This document shows positions 14,428-22,157 of a stretch of 34,067 nucleotides of DNA, one piece after another (the first letter of the stretch is position 1; every line of letters starts with the position of its first letter). This DNA comes from Candidatus Aquidulcis sp. (lineage in GTDB: Bacteria; Chloroflexota; Anaerolineae; UBA4142): contig DYJA01000051.1 in assembly GCA_020723345.1 (NCBI GenBank), forward strand, positions 13,445 through 47,511. The letters run 5' to 3'. The position numbers and the translations under genes were made by a program. The notes beneath the pieces are model-generated. The model made no database searches and was not told the origin of the DNA. It was given only the letters and a program-made list of their open reading frames with translations.

Positions 14428-15987
14428 CTACGCTTTGAACGCGTTCATCGCGTCCACGTTGTCTTGATACGCGCGCAACTCGTTTTCGACGCGCGCCTTG
14501 TCCCACTCTAGGAATTCCGCGAGGTATTGCGCGACACGCGGCGCAGCCGCAACGCCGTTGTCGCGCGCTTCGGTGAACAAATGCAATCGGCGTTCGAGTA
14601 CATCGGTCAGCGTCAGCGCCATTTCATTTTCCAGCGCGTACGGCACTTGCGCCCAAATGTACGGCAAGCCGTCGACGATGCGCTCCGCGAGTTTGGGATC
14701 ACTCTGCGCGAATTGCGCGACGCGCGCCGTCTGCGCTTCCGCGTCTTCGCCGAGCGGCGTGCGCGCGGTCGAGCACGAACGCCGCGCGACGATGTTGAAT
14801 TGTTCGCGCAGTTGTTTCGCGACAACGTCAACCAATTCTTCCGCCATCGAGCGATACGTCGTCAGTTTGCCGCCCGCAATCGTCACCAAGCCGGACGGCG
14901 TCGTCCAAATTTCGTGCTCGCGCGAGGTTTTGCTCGCGCTCTTGCCGCTCTGCGCGACGAGCGGTCGCAAGCCCGCGTACGTGCTGACGACATCGGCTTT
15001 GCTGATCGGCGTCGTCGGGAACGCGTGATTCGCCGCGGCGATGACGTACTCCACGTCGGTTTGGTCCGCATAGACGCGATCATAATCGCCTGCGAAATCG
15101 GTGTCGGTCGTGCCGACGAGCGTGAGTTTTCCCCAGGGCAGCGCGAACATCAAACGCCCATCGGCGACATTGGGAAACGCGACCGCGCTATCGCACCCAA
15201 TTTTTTCGCATGGAACGAGAATGTGAATGCCCTTGGTCGGACGCATCCGCGCGGGCGCGCTGGGTTCGTCCATTTGCGTCAGCGTATCCGTCCACACGCC
15301 CGTCGCGTTCACGACGACGCGCGCGCGAATCTCGATCTTGTCGCCGCGTAGCGCGTCGTGCGCGTTCACGCCGACAACCCGACCGCGCTCTTTGATCAGC
15401 GAATCGACCTGGACGTAATTCGCAATTGCCGCGCCGTGCCGGTGCGCCGCGCGAATCGTTTCGAGAGTGAGTCGCGCGTCGTCCACTTGACCATCGTAAT
15501 AATGCGCGCCGCCGCTGATATTCCGCGTGTCCAAGCCGCGCACGCGCCGCGCGATTTCGCCGGTGGACAACCATGCGTGGTTGCGATAATTACGAAAGAG
15601 CGCGAGCGCGTCGTACATCCACAAACCCAGATTGATCATCCAGCCGCGCAATTTCGAATCGCGATACGCGGGGAAAAGAAAGGGGAGCGGTCGCGCGAGA
15701 CCGGGCGCGATGTTCCACAACACGCGGCGCTCGCGGCTCGCTTCGAACACCAAGCCGAACTCGAACGATTCGAGATAGCGCACGCCGCCGTGGATCAACT
15801 TGGACGATTTCGACGACGTGCCGCTAGCGAAATCGCCTTTGTCGATCAGCGCGGTCTTGAAACCGCGCAGCGCGGCGTCGCGCGCAATTCCCGCGCCGGT
15901 GATTCCGCCGCCGACGACAAGGATGTCGAACGGCGCGCGCGATTGCAAAATCGATTGTCGAGTTCGCACGGAAAATTCGATTGTCAT
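14428..15987 (-). CDS. glpD: aerobic-type glycerol-3-phosphate dehydrogenase
   Basis: This FAD enzyme oxidises sn-glycerol-3-phosphate to DHAP and passes electrons to quinone at the membrane. Visible features are the FAD Rossmann motif VVGGGITGAGIARDAALRG, the DFASGTSSKSSKLIHGGVRYLE block diagnostic of GlpD, PTKGIHILVP, TLVGTTDTDF and TIAGGKLTTYRSMAEELVD. A C-terminal helical domain ends the 519-residue protein. It lies 61 bases downstream of glpC. Having both GlpD and GlpABC in one operon is redundant on its face. They may serve aerobic and anaerobic electron transfer, as the two systems do in enterobacteria. Confidence 0.95.
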   Translation of the reverse strand: MTIEFSVRTRQSILQSRAPFDILVVGGGITGAGIARDAALRGFKTALIDKGDFASGTSSKSSKLIHGGVRYLESFEFGLVFEASRERRVLWNIAPGLARPLPFLFPAYRDSKLRGWMINLGLWMYDALALFRNYRNHAWLSTGEIARRVRGLDTRNISGGAHYYDGQVDDARLTLETIRAAHRHGAAIANYVQVDSLIKERGRVVGVNAHDALRGDKIEIRARVVVNATGVWTDTLTQMDEPSAPARMRPTKGIHILVPCEKIGCDSAVAFPNVADGRLMFALPWGKLTLVGTTDTDFAGDYDRVYADQTDVEYVIAAANHAFPTTPISKADVVSTYAGLRPLVAQSGKSASKTSREHEIWTTPSGLVTIAGGKLTTYRSMAEELVDVVAKQLREQFNIVARRSCSTARTPLGEDAEAQTARVAQFAQSDPKLAERIVDGLPYIWAQVPYALENEMALTLTDVLERRLHLFTEARDNGVAAAPRVAQYLAEFLEWDKARVENELRAYQDNVDAMNAFKA

Positions 15988-16001
15988 CTGTATCGGGCAA
16001 A

Positions 16002-16045
16002 CCAGAAACCCGTTTTCTCGCCTTCGACGGAAAACGGGTTTCTGG
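16002..16045. repeat. perfect 16-bp inverted repeat between glpC and glpD
   Basis: CCAGAAACCCGTTTTC (16002-16017) and GAAAACGGGTTTCTGG (16030-16045) are exactly complementary with a 12-base loop. No run of T follows on the minus strand (GGTTTGCCC), so it may stabilise mRNA or cause partial termination, but is not a clear terminator. AGAAACCCG-type palindromes are a recurring dispersed repeat as far as I recall. Confidence 0.9.
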
Positions 16046-16048
16046 CAT

Positions 16049-17311
16049 TTACTTTTGGATCAATCGCCGTTTGTCCAAATCGTACAAGCCGTACGCTGCC
16101 GCAAAAATCTCGATGGGCGCGCGGCAATCTTTGTGCGTGCCGTGTTCCAATTGCCAGCGACAAATTTCGGAATCGGACGTCGTAAACCGCACGTCATCGC
16201 CTTGCGCGCGGACAAAACGAAACGCCTCTTCGCCGACCTTCATCGCGATGTCGTACTTTTCCGCTTTGTAGCCGTACGTCCCCGCGAGTCCGCAACATTT
16301 CGCGTTTCCTTCGCGCACATCCAACCCAGGAATCAGCGTCATCACATCGAGCGAGGGGCGTCCCATGCGATGCGCGCGCGCCTGACACGAGACATGATAA
16401 GGCACGATCATTTTCAATTCGCGAAAGTTCGTGTCGAGTTCGCCGCGCTCGAGCAGATCGCGCAACCACTCCGACATATCCCACAGCGCGTTTCGCAATC
16501 GCCGCGTCTCGTCGTTTTCGATGTCAAGCATCTCCGATGCTTCTTCGCGCAAAACTAAAACACAGCTGACGCTCGTGCCGACAATCGGCAAACCCTGATC
16601 AGCGTACGGCAGCAGTTTGGCGATGTTGCTGCGATACAATTTTTCAGCCGCGCGAAATTCGCCGTTGTTCAGCATTGGCAGCCCGCAGCAATTCTGCGGC
16701 GGCACGATCACTTGGTATCCAAGATGCTCCAGCACCGCGACTGCCGCTTTGCCGACTTGCGGCTCGTAATAATTCGTCGAGCAGCCGTGAAAGTACACGA
16801 CTTTTTTGTCCGATTTCAAACGCGGCGTGCGGCGAAACCACGCGCCGAAACTTCCTGCGGTGCTCCAGTGCGGAATCGGCGCGTGCCGCGCGACGCCCAT
16901 GATTTTTTCCGCCATGAATCGGCTGAAAGGATTGTGAAATCCCAGGTTCGCGATCTGCGGCGCGATGCTCCCGATCTTGCCGAGTTGTTCGTTGCGTCCA
17001 AAGAACCAGTTGCGTATCGGAATGCCGCGATCCGCGACGATTTGCGCTTTAGCGCGCGCGTTGATCTCCGCGATCTTGACGCCACTCGGACACACCTCAT
17101 TGCAAACGCGACACGCGGAGCAATAGTCCACCGAAATATCGGGTGATTTCAGTTGCCCGCATTCGCGAAATCGCTGCGCTTGCGGTCCGACATATTTGGG
17201 TCCAGGAAACTTATCGGTGACCGCCGCGACGGGACAATAAGTTGTACAGACATTACATTTGATACATTCATCCAGCGTCATACCGACGGAATGCCAGGAG
17301 GCAGTGTGCAT
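16049..17311 (-). CDS. glpC: anaerobic glycerol-3-phosphate dehydrogenase iron-sulfur subunit
   Basis: GlpC carries electrons from GlpAB to the membrane quinone pool. Two ferredoxin-type [4Fe-4S] motifs are near the N-terminus, CIKCNVCTTYCPV and CSACRVCNEVCPSG. Two CCG domains follow, with NCCGLPM and KCCGLAGTYG plus upstream GCSTNYYEPQVG. At 420 residues the length is normal. ATG 17311 is preceded by CTGGAG at a good distance. It lies downstream of glpB with a hairpin in the gap. Confidence 0.95.
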   Translation of the reverse strand: MHTASWHSVGMTLDECIKCNVCTTYCPVAAVTDKFPGPKYVGPQAQRFRECGQLKSPDISVDYCSACRVCNEVCPSGVKIAEINARAKAQIVADRGIPIRNWFFGRNEQLGKIGSIAPQIANLGFHNPFSRFMAEKIMGVARHAPIPHWSTAGSFGAWFRRTPRLKSDKKVVYFHGCSTNYYEPQVGKAAVAVLEHLGYQVIVPPQNCCGLPMLNNGEFRAAEKLYRSNIAKLLPYADQGLPIVGTSVSCVLVLREEASEMLDIENDETRRLRNALWDMSEWLRDLLERGELDTNFRELKMIVPYHVSCQARAHRMGRPSLDVMTLIPGLDVREGNAKCCGLAGTYGYKAEKYDIAMKVGEEAFRFVRAQGDDVRFTTSDSEICRWQLEHGTHKDCRAPIEIFAAAYGLYDLDKRRLIQK

Positions 17312-17323
17312 TATAACTCCAGA

Positions 17324-17376
17324 GTTCAGTGTTCAGTATTCAGTGCTCGCCGACTGAACACTGAACACTGAATACT
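17324..17376. repeat. hairpin repeat between glpB and glpC
   Basis: The word GTTCAGT/ATTCAGT is repeated on the left and its complement ACTGAACACTGAA on the right. The inner arms AGTATTCAGTG (17335-17345) and CACTGAATACT (17366-17376) are perfect. The right arm includes the glpB stop codon. Confidence 0.85.
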
Positions 17377-18631
17377 ATTTCACGGCGCGTCGCGCTGCTG
17401 CGATACCGGTCGCAATCGCTAACCCTTCGAGCGAGCGTTCCAAGATCGGATCGGCGTGCGCGAGCAGATTGCCCGCCGCCCACACGTTGGCGTAGACGCG
17501 CGCGCCTTGCGCGTCAATCGGCTGAAATTCGCGATTGACCGGCACGCCCGCGCGGAAAATTGGATGACCCGCCGGATCGAAAAAGCGCGCGCGGAACCAT
17601 TGTTCGCGCTCGCGCGGCACGGCGAGCGGCAAATCGAACACGCGCTCCCACACCTTGCCGGTGTGATCGCTGTCGATGCCGCCGCCTAAGATTCCACCGG
17701 TCGCCAGCAAGAATTTTTCCGCGCGATGTTTCAACGGGCGACCACTCGCGTCGCTTTCGATCCACAGCACGCGATCCTTTTCCGCGTGAAAGCCAATCAC
17801 ATCCGCGTTGATCTCGACGCGCACGCCAAGTTGGCGCAAGTGATTGCGGAGCGCGTTCGTCAAGCGTACGCCCGGCACGCTCGGCGGCAAGGTGGGAATT
17901 TCAAAGATCGCCGCGCCGGTCTGCGCTTGCAAATCGTCGAGCGCCGCCGCGTGCGCGTCCATCCCCAGGATCGCGGGTATGCCGATCCGTTCGCCCGGCT
18001 GCGCGAGTTGCTTCAACGCGGCGGCAAGTTTCGCGCGCCGCGTCGGATCGTCGAGCGCGGACGCGAGTTGCGCGGTGTTGCTGTCGCGGCGGTCGGTAAT
18101 GAGATCGAGCGGCAGAAACGCCGCGCGCGCGCGCTGCCCTTGCTTGCTCAAGTTTTCCGCAATCAACTCTGGATAAAAATCGCGCATCCCGCGCAAGCCG
18201 ACGATCAGCATCGGCGCAGCGCGGCGCAGATCACCGGCGAGTTGCGCGCGCGGCGCGGGAAATGTCGGTCGTGCCGCGCCGACGGGCGAGGGCAACCACA
18301 GATTATCGCCGGAGTTCGGCGCGCCGGCGTACGGCAAACCGAGTTCGCGCGTCAACGACGCAAAGTTTTCGAGCGCGTCAGAAAGTGTACCATCCAGAAT
18401 CGCGTATGGATGCTGCGGACGCGCGCGCGTCAAATCGTGAAGCGTTTCTAGCGGTCGCATCACAGGTGTTGCGTCGTCTGGATAATAACCCAGGACATCG
18501 ATGCTGCCGGCGTGCCAATGCGTCGCGCCCAAACCTTTCGTCACGATTTTGACTTGCTTGCCTGCGCGCGCGGCGGTGTACGCGGCGATCAAACCGCAGA
18601 GTCCCGCGCCGATTACAATGAGATCACTCAT
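17375..18631 (-). CDS. glpB: anaerobic glycerol-3-phosphate dehydrogenase subunit B
   Basis: GlpB is the FMN/FAD-containing partner of GlpA in the GlpABC complex. The N-terminus has VIGAGLCGLIAAYTAARAGKQVKIVTKGLGATHWHAGSIDVLGY, a GlpB hallmark. The middle region IGIPAILGMD and the C-terminal NVWAAGNLLAHADPILERSLEGLAIATG also fit. The start overlaps the GlpA stop as ATGA, and AAGGAGG precedes it, indicating tight coupling. Length (418 residues) is typical. Confidence 0.94.
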   Translation of the reverse strand: MSDLIVIGAGLCGLIAAYTAARAGKQVKIVTKGLGATHWHAGSIDVLGYYPDDATPVMRPLETLHDLTRARPQHPYAILDGTLSDALENFASLTRELGLPYAGAPNSGDNLWLPSPVGAARPTFPAPRAQLAGDLRRAAPMLIVGLRGMRDFYPELIAENLSKQGQRARAAFLPLDLITDRRDSNTAQLASALDDPTRRAKLAAALKQLAQPGERIGIPAILGMDAHAAALDDLQAQTGAAIFEIPTLPPSVPGVRLTNALRNHLRQLGVRVEINADVIGFHAEKDRVLWIESDASGRPLKHRAEKFLLATGGILGGGIDSDHTGKVWERVFDLPLAVPREREQWFRARFFDPAGHPIFRAGVPVNREFQPIDAQGARVYANVWAAGNLLAHADPILERSLEGLAIATGIAAARRAVK

Positions 18632-20376
18632 GGCGCGCCTCCTTGATCGGCAGTTGCAGAGATGCCGGGACGCGAATAAAAATCGCTCAGCGGACTCGTC
18701 GCGTTTTCGTCAGGCAAATGATCCGCGTTCATCAAGCAGAGATAGATCAGTTCATCCAAGCGTTCTTGCTTCAGTTGGCGTCCCCACAAAATCGGGAGCA
18801 AACCCTTCCAGCGTTCCTGGAGAAAATCGCGCAACAAAAGATTCGGCGATTGGTGATTCGTAATTCGTGATGCGTGTTGCGTGTTGCGTGATTGGGCGTT
18901 GTGCGCCGGTGACTGCATATACGCGACACTCCACTCTTCCAACTGTTCACTGTTCACTGTTAACTGTTCACTGTTCACTTGCATTTCATGGAGAATTCCC
19001 GCCGCGCGGTACGTGCAAAAGCCGCCTTGACACGGTCCCATCCCCAAACGCACATCGCGGCGCAAATCGTCGAGCGTGAGCGTCGGATTGCTGCGCGCCG
19101 CGTTCTCCAACATCGCGCGCGTGACCAATTCACATTCGCAAACGAGTTCGCTTTGCAAATGATTCTCTTCAACTTCATGCAAGCGATGACCGAGCCAGTA
19201 ATGTCCCTGCTCGACGCCGGGCACAACCGTTTGCGCGGTGAGACACGGTTTGCACGCGCCGAGATATTCGCACGCCTTGTCCAGCGTGACCTGCGCCATC
19301 AGCCGGAACGTCGTCCACTTGCCGCCCAGGATTGTCAAGAATCCCGCGACGCCATCGCGCGTTTTGTGATCGAGCAAGGTCAAATCGCGCGTCGCATCGC
19401 GACTCGCGCCGGAGTAATGCTCTTGATAAAGCGGTCGCACGCCCGCCCACGCACGCACGAATCGCGCGCGACTGACGCCGGGGATCAGTTTATCGCCCTC
19501 GCGCAAAAGCAGTTCGACTTCCCAGGGTTCAATCGTCAGATGCTCCGGGTCCTGCACGCGTTCGTCCGTCGTGCCGATCACGGCGACGGTATGAATCGGC
19601 ACGATGATGTCGCCGTCGTCCGGCATTTTGCAGCGATTCAACACCGTGTTGACGACGCGATGATTCACCGCGAGCATCGTCCCTTTGCCGGGGATGACGT
19701 CGACGCGCACGCCCGCGGTCTGCGCGACGACGCCCGACCACGCGCCCGCCGCGTTGATCGTCATGCGCGCGCGAATTTCGACATCCTCGCCGCGCGCCAC
19801 ATCGCGCACGCGCGCGCCGACCACGCGACGATCACCCTCGCCACCTTTCACGATGAGTTGAACAACTTCGTGATAATTCAAAATCTGCGCGCCCGCCTGC
19901 CGCGCGGCTTGCGCGGTCGAGTGCGTCGCTTGAAAACTGTCCGCCGCGCCGTCGGGCACGACGAAAACGCGGCGCGCGTGCGGATTCATTAGCGGCTCAC
20001 GTTTGAGCGCGGCAGCGACGGAAATTTCTTCGCACGGGATTCCGATGTGCGCGCACGCGGCTTTGAATTGATCAGGATAATCGTTGTCGTCTTCCGGCGT
20101 TGCGACGAAAAAGCCGCCTGTATCTTCGATGCAATGCGCGTGTGTTTTGCGGAGAATCCGATTTTCCGCGATGCATTCCGCCGCGCTGTGCGGGTCTTTG
20201 ACGACGTAGCGTCCGCCGCTGTGGAGCAAACCGTGATAGCGCCCGGTCGTGCCGTGCGTCAGATCGCGTTTCTCGACGAGCACGACGCGCAAACCGCGCA
20301 GCGCGGCGTCCCACGCGATCCCTGTTCCCGTCGCGCCGCCGCCGATCACCAGAATTTCAGTTTCGATTTGTTTCAT
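18628..20376 (-). CDS. glpA: anaerobic glycerol-3-phosphate dehydrogenase subunit A
   Basis: GlpA is the catalytic FAD subunit converting glycerol-3-phosphate to DHAP. It has VIGGGATGTGIAWDAALRG, the TTGRYHGLLHSGGRYVV block, ILGGKWTTFRLMAQ and a C-terminal BFD-like [2Fe-2S] region (CECELVTRAM and GMGPCQGGFC). Between the BFD region and the conserved LRDFLQERWKGLLPILWG end lies a linker of about 45 residues. Its DNA (about 18848-18984) consists of repeated words such as ACTGTTCACTG, so an intergenic-type repeat is translated in frame. ATG 20376 overlaps the preceding stop as ATGA; a longer frame to 20391 overlaps it further. Confidence 0.94.
   Translation of the reverse strand: MKQIETEILVIGGGATGTGIAWDAALRGLRVVLVEKRDLTHGTTGRYHGLLHSGGRYVVKDPHSAAECIAENRILRKTHAHCIEDTGGFFVATPEDDNDYPDQFKAACAHIGIPCEEISVAAALKREPLMNPHARRVFVVPDGAADSFQATHSTAQAARQAGAQILNYHEVVQLIVKGGEGDRRVVGARVRDVARGEDVEIRARMTINAAGAWSGVVAQTAGVRVDVIPGKGTMLAVNHRVVNTVLNRCKMPDDGDIIVPIHTVAVIGTTDERVQDPEHLTIEPWEVELLLREGDKLIPGVSRARFVRAWAGVRPLYQEHYSGASRDATRDLTLLDHKTRDGVAGFLTILGGKWTTFRLMAQVTLDKACEYLGACKPCLTAQTVVPGVEQGHYWLGHRLHEVEENHLQSELVCECELVTRAMLENAARSNPTLTLDDLRRDVRLGMGPCQGGFCTYRAAGILHEMQVNSEQLTVNSEQLEEWSVAYMQSPAHNAQSRNTQHASRITNHQSPNLLLRDFLQERWKGLLPILWGRQLKQERLDELIYLCLMNADHLPDENATSPLSDFYSRPGISATADQGGAP
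18848..18984. repeat. short-word repeats inside glpA
   Basis: GTGATTCGTAATTCGTGATGCGTG-like words (18851-18895) and five close copies of ACTGTTCA (about 18940-18980) lie inside the glpA reading frame. The frame stays open through them, and they encode the low-complexity linker with VNSEQLTVNSEQL. Confidence 0.8.
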
Positions 20377-22136
20377 CTTGGCAAATTCCAAAAACGTTCT
20401 TGATATTCAATCGCCGCGTCGACTGAACCGGACGCGGGGCGCGCCGCGAGCCATTTGCCCGGATTCATCACGTCGTGCGGATCGAGCGCGTGCTTCACCG
20501 CGCGCAGCGCGTCCATTCCGACCGCGCTATTTTCGCGATCTATCCACGCGGCGTGTTCGTAGCCGACGCCGTGATGGTGCGATAGCGCGCCGCCGTTCGC
20601 GACGATACATTCCGTCGCCGCGCGTTTGATCGTTTCCCACTGCTCGATCTCTTTGCCGCGCGCCATGCGCGCCAAAAACGTCACGTACAAACTTGCGCCA
20701 TCGCGATAGCAGTGCGAAACGTGCGTCATCACGAGCGCGCGCGCGCCTGTTTGCGCGGCAGCATCGGCAATCGTCACCGCTAATGTCTTGTGTAACTGCT
20801 CCAAGTTGCTCCACGTCGTCGCGGTTTCGAGCGTATCAACCAGAACGCCGTGATCCATCAGCACATCGCGCAAGTACGGCGTCTCGTACCGATCGCGCAG
20901 CCACACTTCGGCGATGCCGCGACCCAGATCGAACGCGCCGTGCGATTTACAAATTGCCTGCCCGGCTTTTGCGCCCGCCGCGTCATCCTCGAAACCGAGA
21001 ATCATCAACGCGCCGCGCTCAAACGAGTAGCCGAATCCGCCCAGCACACGCAAATAGACGCGCGCAACAACCTCCATCCAGGCAGGCGATTCTTCGCGCA
21101 GCGAAAAGAAACTACGCGTCTCGTCCTCGTCGGACAGCCGCACGACTGCCGGGACGATGTCGCTTTGCAGCAGCGCGCGCGTCGCGGCGACGCCATCGGC
21201 GAAACTCTTGAAGAGCAGCGCGCGGTAATCTTTCGTCTTGGGTAACCGACGAATCCGCATCGTCGCGCGCGTGATGACGCCAAGCGCGCCTTCGCTGCCG
21301 ACGAGCAATTGCAAGAGCGACGAACCGGTCGCGGTTGCAGGGACCGCGCGCGTTTCGACGATGCCGCGCGGGGTCGCGACGCGCACGCTTTGCGTCAGCG
21401 CTTCGATTTTGCCGTAACGCGTCGACATCAAGCCCGCGCCGCGCGTCGCGATCCAGCCGCCGAGCGTCGAAAACTCAAACGATTGTGGAAAATGTCCGAG
21501 CGTGAATCCGCGCGCGTTCAACTCGCGTTCGAGATCGGGACCGCGCATGCCCGCTTCAATCGTCGCGGTCTGCGAAACCTCGTCAAGCGCGACGACGCGA
21601 TTGAGCCGCGCGAGATCGAGCGCAATCGTCACGCGGTCTGATGCAGCATCACGAGGGGTAACTGTGTTGGATTCAGAAACATTGATGCCTCGTGATGATG
21701 CATCATCGCTCGCTTCCACGCCGCCGACGACGGACGAGCCGCCGCCGAACGGAATGAGCGCAGCATCGTTCTGCGCGCAAAACGCGATGACGCGCGCGAC
21801 CGCGTCTTCGTTCGCAGGATAAACGACCGCGTCCGGCGGACACGGAATTTCGCCGCGCCGCAAACGAATCAGATCGCGGTACGATCTGCCGTACGCGTGC
21901 AAAACGCGCGCGCGCGTGTCGGTTTTCGTTTCGGGGACGATTTGACGCAGCGCGTCCAATTGCGCGCTGGTCAAGCGCGGCGCGCGCAACCGAATCGAAT
22001 CGAAATCGCACGCGGGCAATGTTTCGTCGCCGCGTAGGTCGAGCGCGGCGCGCAAGAAATTCCACGCGGCGGGACGCTGATCGAGCGAATAGGTTTTGTC
22101 GGCGTAGCCCCAGCCGTACCAGCGAAGGTCTGTCAT
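20373..22136 (-). CDS. FAD-linked oxidase, alkyl-dihydroxyacetonephosphate synthase-like
   Basis: Alkyl-DHAP synthases replace the acyl chain of acyl-DHAP with a fatty alcohol, making the ether bond of ether lipids. The PCMH-type FAD site shows PFGGGSSVVGGVE, EAGMRGPDLERELNARGFTLGHFPQSFEFSTLGGWIATRGAG and VGSEGALGVIT. The C-terminal GGALSHHHGVGYEH supplies the His-rich catalytic motif of AGPS. The N-terminal RWYGWGYADK also fits that family. The protein is 587 residues long. An insertion after GGVEASDD (about 25 residues, DNA 21640-21704) is encoded by an inverted repeat. The stop overlaps glpA, which makes DHAP, so chemistry and context agree. A D-lactate or glycolate oxidase is less likely given the HHH motif. 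Confidence 0.85.
   Translation of the reverse strand: MTDLRWYGWGYADKTYSLDQRPAAWNFLRAALDLRGDETLPACDFDSIRLRAPRLTSAQLDALRQIVPETKTDTRARVLHAYGRSYRDLIRLRRGEIPCPPDAVVYPANEDAVARVIAFCAQNDAALIPFGGGSSVVGGVEASDDASSRGINVSESNTVTPRDAASDRVTIALDLARLNRVVALDEVSQTATIEAGMRGPDLERELNARGFTLGHFPQSFEFSTLGGWIATRGAGLMSTRYGKIEALTQSVRVATPRGIVETRAVPATATGSSLLQLLVGSEGALGVITRATMRIRRLPKTKDYRALLFKSFADGVAATRALLQSDIVPAVVRLSDEDETRSFFSLREESPAWMEVVARVYLRVLGGFGYSFERGALMILGFEDDAAGAKAGQAICKSHGAFDLGRGIAEVWLRDRYETPYLRDVLMDHGVLVDTLETATTWSNLEQLHKTLAVTIADAAAQTGARALVMTHVSHCYRDGASLYVTFLARMARGKEIEQWETIKRAATECIVANGGALSHHHGVGYEHAAWIDRENSAVGMDALRAVKHALDPHDVMNPGKWLAARPASGSVDAAIEYQERFWNLPR
21640..21704. repeat. inverted repeat inserted in the AGPS-like coding sequence
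   Basis: GATGCAGCATCACGAGG (21640-21656) and CCTCGTGATGATGCATC (21688-21704) match at 16 of 17 positions. The insertion keeps the frame and falls between two conserved strands of the FAD domain. Confidence 0.85.
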
Positions 22137-22157
22137 TTTCGATTTAGGGTTTTCAAT

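Noticed and set aside
13463-14467. 334-codon plus-strand open frame
   Set aside because: Complement of the hydrolase gene; Arg-rich composition and no motif.
16002-16045. Intrinsic terminator between glpC and glpD
   Set aside because: The stem is perfect, but the minus strand continues GGTTTGCCC without a U-tract.
18979-19992. 337-codon plus-strand open frame
   Set aside because: Shadow of glpA in high-GC sequence; no start signal.
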